Source of the DNA: Streptomyces sp. col6
GTDB lineage: Bacteria; Actinomycetota; Actinomycetes; Streptomycetales; Streptomycetaceae
Direction: 5' to 3'
Length of the DNA: 64,000 nucleotides
Assembly: GCF_008042035.1 (NCBI RefSeq)
Contig: NZ_RDBL01000029.1
Coordinates: forward strand, 833,476 to 897,475
The notes under the pieces are model-generated. The model saw only the letters and a list, made by a program, of their open reading frames with translations. It was not told the DNA's origin and did not search any database. Position 1 is the first letter of the stretch. Every line of letters begins with the position of its first letter. The translations under genes were made by a program, and so were the position numbers. Below, one piece after another: positions 63,601 through 64,000 of the stretch.

Positions 63601-64000
63601 CACCGGGCACCCCGGCCGCGCCCGCCGCGCGTTGGCCGCCGCCCAGGACAGGGCCGCCGCCGAGGCCGGACCGCGCGTCCCCTTCGCGCTCCCGCCCGCC
63701 GACGCGGACCGGCCCCGGCCGACCAGCCCGCGACGGCCGCCCCGGCCTCCGGCACCCCGCCCGACGATCCGAGGCTCGGCGCGCCCGACGCGCGACGGCA
63801 GCCGTTGCCCGCCGAGGCGCCCATGCCGGGGTCGCCGGACTCGACTCAGGGGCGCGCGTTCAGCGTGCGCACGCTCGGACAGGGCGTTCCGTTCGCCCAG
63901 CACATCGCCCACCAGCAGAACCAGACACTCGGCGGCGGCAGCAGCGTCGGCCGGCGCCGCAAGCTCGCCGCGCCGCCGGAGCCGGAGCCCGGTCAGGACG
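60681..64000 (+). CDS. large PAS-domain protein with degenerate histidine-kinase core (partial, C-terminus off the right edge)
   Basis: It starts at GTG 60681 (SSRPSRGAARLAAILDALPD) with AGGGAGG ten bases upstream, and is open to the window end. Order: PAS 1 (residues about 15-140, DGLLLVNCNGTVVNANTIAL), PAS 2 (about 155-265, GVVGTDTDGRVVLVNPAA), a heptad-rich coiled coil (AAELAALKEAHAAELADRTE), a dimerisation-like helix pair, an ATPase-like domain, then a long Pro/Ala-rich tail with repeated GRRRARR motifs. The H-box that should read like HELRTPL is ESLRGPL, and the glycine-rich ATP lid is replaced (GDPVHVPIVSGIVRAHGG). It is therefore probably a pseudokinase or signalling scaffold. The coding frame switches at the 97-bp repeat 63615-63711: upstream it is the start-codon frame, downstream the sensible sequence (GRAFSVRTLGQGVPFAQH) is in another frame. 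Confidence 0.8.
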   Translation, partial: MSSRPSRGAARLAAILDALPDGLLLVNCNGTVVNANTIALEMFETPGTALVGRGLLDLLPEFDSKLIPGSMRRPDAADERGRTKPTRMIARRTDGNEYPVEVTSASLEDGQAAYNDVQGSYGGSYTGDELLMLVVRDLSGTVDTEAELARSQRQTEMILRAAAEGVVGTDTDGRVVLVNPAAAQILGFRASDLGGQELHPLILHSRAEGEPFPYEESPLADTLKSGRKHRVRGQVLWSKSGAQVPVDLTTAPVRDGDQLVGAVMTFTDRRPYEELDKQRKAEVSELTASHTAEVTELTERHAAELAALKEAHAAELADRTERYASELEEQTERLTDLTSRHAQLTAVLGESLRGPLEELRGELSTLAADPAGQLWPEANQILHHLAAGYARMTTLIDNVLSYQRLDGGAEALVKTRVLLDGVVTAGIDASVELIGPGRAQFAVHAPPIEAEVDAGRLVTALAHLVADVAGVDSTGKARLVPGGGYVDSTVVVAAAQRGDVVRIEVRGPFAGGDPVHVPIVSGIVRAHGGVLQTHEMPGMSGSAYVLELPIGAGAGTVAPPQPTPLPQVEAAPAVVSESDQADPATAVPDAPEAGRGRRRARRSSTDAFLESPVGGSDGTGELEAAPGDTGAGAPTGRRRARRAAPAPEAAPNELIPAQQAAEGSGRRRGRPSPAETAAPAPGQALALPSAAPSEGSVVTAAEGAQGAGARPQRGQTVPPQGVPAEAQVPVAAGGHRGNPGEEGRLALPPVVNAVESTAPAAFSNLDEAARTAPGSVAPTPELPVPAAQPTGRRARRALAAAQDRAAAEAGPRVPFALPPADADRVPTDGVEPQDPLGGGRPAGAPGAVGTRVAVDDSYEAGAGTRAAGADAGAGSYAPGAGTREAAPAAYAPEPGMPGALPRADAAAPGALPGTDGPTAAAPDAVAPEALPGAPEHAPVPPQAQPAPTGRRRARHGDTGPQEAQPAPFAPPAQTPGTPAAPAARWPPPRTGPPPRPDRASPSRSRPPTRTGPGRPARDGRPGLRHPARRSEARRARRATAAVARRGAHAGVAGLDSGARVQRAHARTGRSVRPAHRPPAEPDTRRRQQRRPAPQARRAAGAGARSG
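63055..63151. repeat. 97-bp direct repeat, in-frame copy
   Basis: Identical to 63615-63711. Here it is read in the gene's frame as ARRALAAAQDRAAAEAGPRV and onward, and fits the surrounding protein. Confidence 0.95.
63615..63711. repeat. 97-bp direct repeat, out-of-frame copy that breaks the PAS gene
   Basis: An exact copy of 63055-63151, 560 bp downstream. The incoming gene frame ends cleanly at 63614, the repeat's own coding frame is a second frame, and the sensible sequence after 63711 is in the third. Three frames meeting at one repeat suggests misassembly, or a genuine frameshifting rearrangement. Confidence 0.9.

Noticed and set aside
60561..63824. Long minus-strand frames over the PAS gene
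   Set aside because: Low-complexity Arg/Pro/Ala/Gly content. The plus strand has a start with a ribosome site and two PAS domains.

Overview
The window is high-G+C actinomycete DNA, almost certainly Streptomyces or a close relative. Pointers are the codon bias, a Streptomyces subtilisin-inhibitor-type gene, an anti-sigma-type ATPase beside an XRE regulator, and GC-rich hairpins without T-runs. About 85% of it is one modular type I polyketide synthase (PKS) locus read on the minus strand. The rest is cluster-edge and chromosomal genes.

Layout. Positions 1-813 hold a KamA-family radical SAM aminomutase, cut by the window edge. 1131-2762 is a DHA2-type exporter. 2961-3670 is a VapBC-like toxin-antitoxin pair on the plus strand. 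3681-5276 is a free-standing adenylation enzyme. 5320-54135 holds five PKS genes read right to left: 54135>37915 (loading ACP plus modules 1-3), 37888>27533 (modules 4-5), 27293>23943 (module 6), 23910>21816 (module 7, broken) and 21705>5320 (modules 8-10 plus thioesterase). Divergently, 54457-56977 encodes an acyl-CoA carboxylase beta subunit, its epsilon subunit and a type II thioesterase, closed by a strong hairpin. 57033-59396 holds a small ORF, an HATPase, an XRE/TPR regulator and an Imm1-like protein. tRNA-Arg(ACG) and tRNA-Ser(GCT) follow, then an SSI-type protease inhibitor, then a large PAS protein with a degenerate kinase core that runs off the right edge.

How the genes work together (inference). 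The aminomutase and adenylation enzyme would make and activate an amino-acid-type starter, probably a beta-amino acid. The first PKS begins with an ACP that has no AT in front of it, so it could accept that starter. All nine readable ATs carry the malonyl-type HAFH motif, and the neighbouring carboxylase has Ile where propionyl-CoA carboxylases have Asp, so the locus seems to supply its own malonyl-CoA. Modules 1-5 and 8-10 are KS-AT-DH-KR-ACP, module 6 is KS-AT-ACP, and there is no ER. The predicted chain is a pentaene, a ketone, one unknown unit and a triene. With a beta-amino starter, release would give a 24-membered polyene macrolactam.

Two places look damaged or misassembled. Module 7 loses its AT region at a perfect 74-bp inverted repeat with a 9-nt loop (22453-22609). 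The PAS gene changes reading frame at a 97-bp exact direct repeat (63615-63711). Four intergenic regions around the cluster share an AGGGGTG box, three of them with a TAGCRT -10-like hexamer, suggesting one pathway regulator. No regulator, discrete starter ACP, amino-acid ligase or acyltransferase for the starter is in the window; if they exist they should lie left of position 1.
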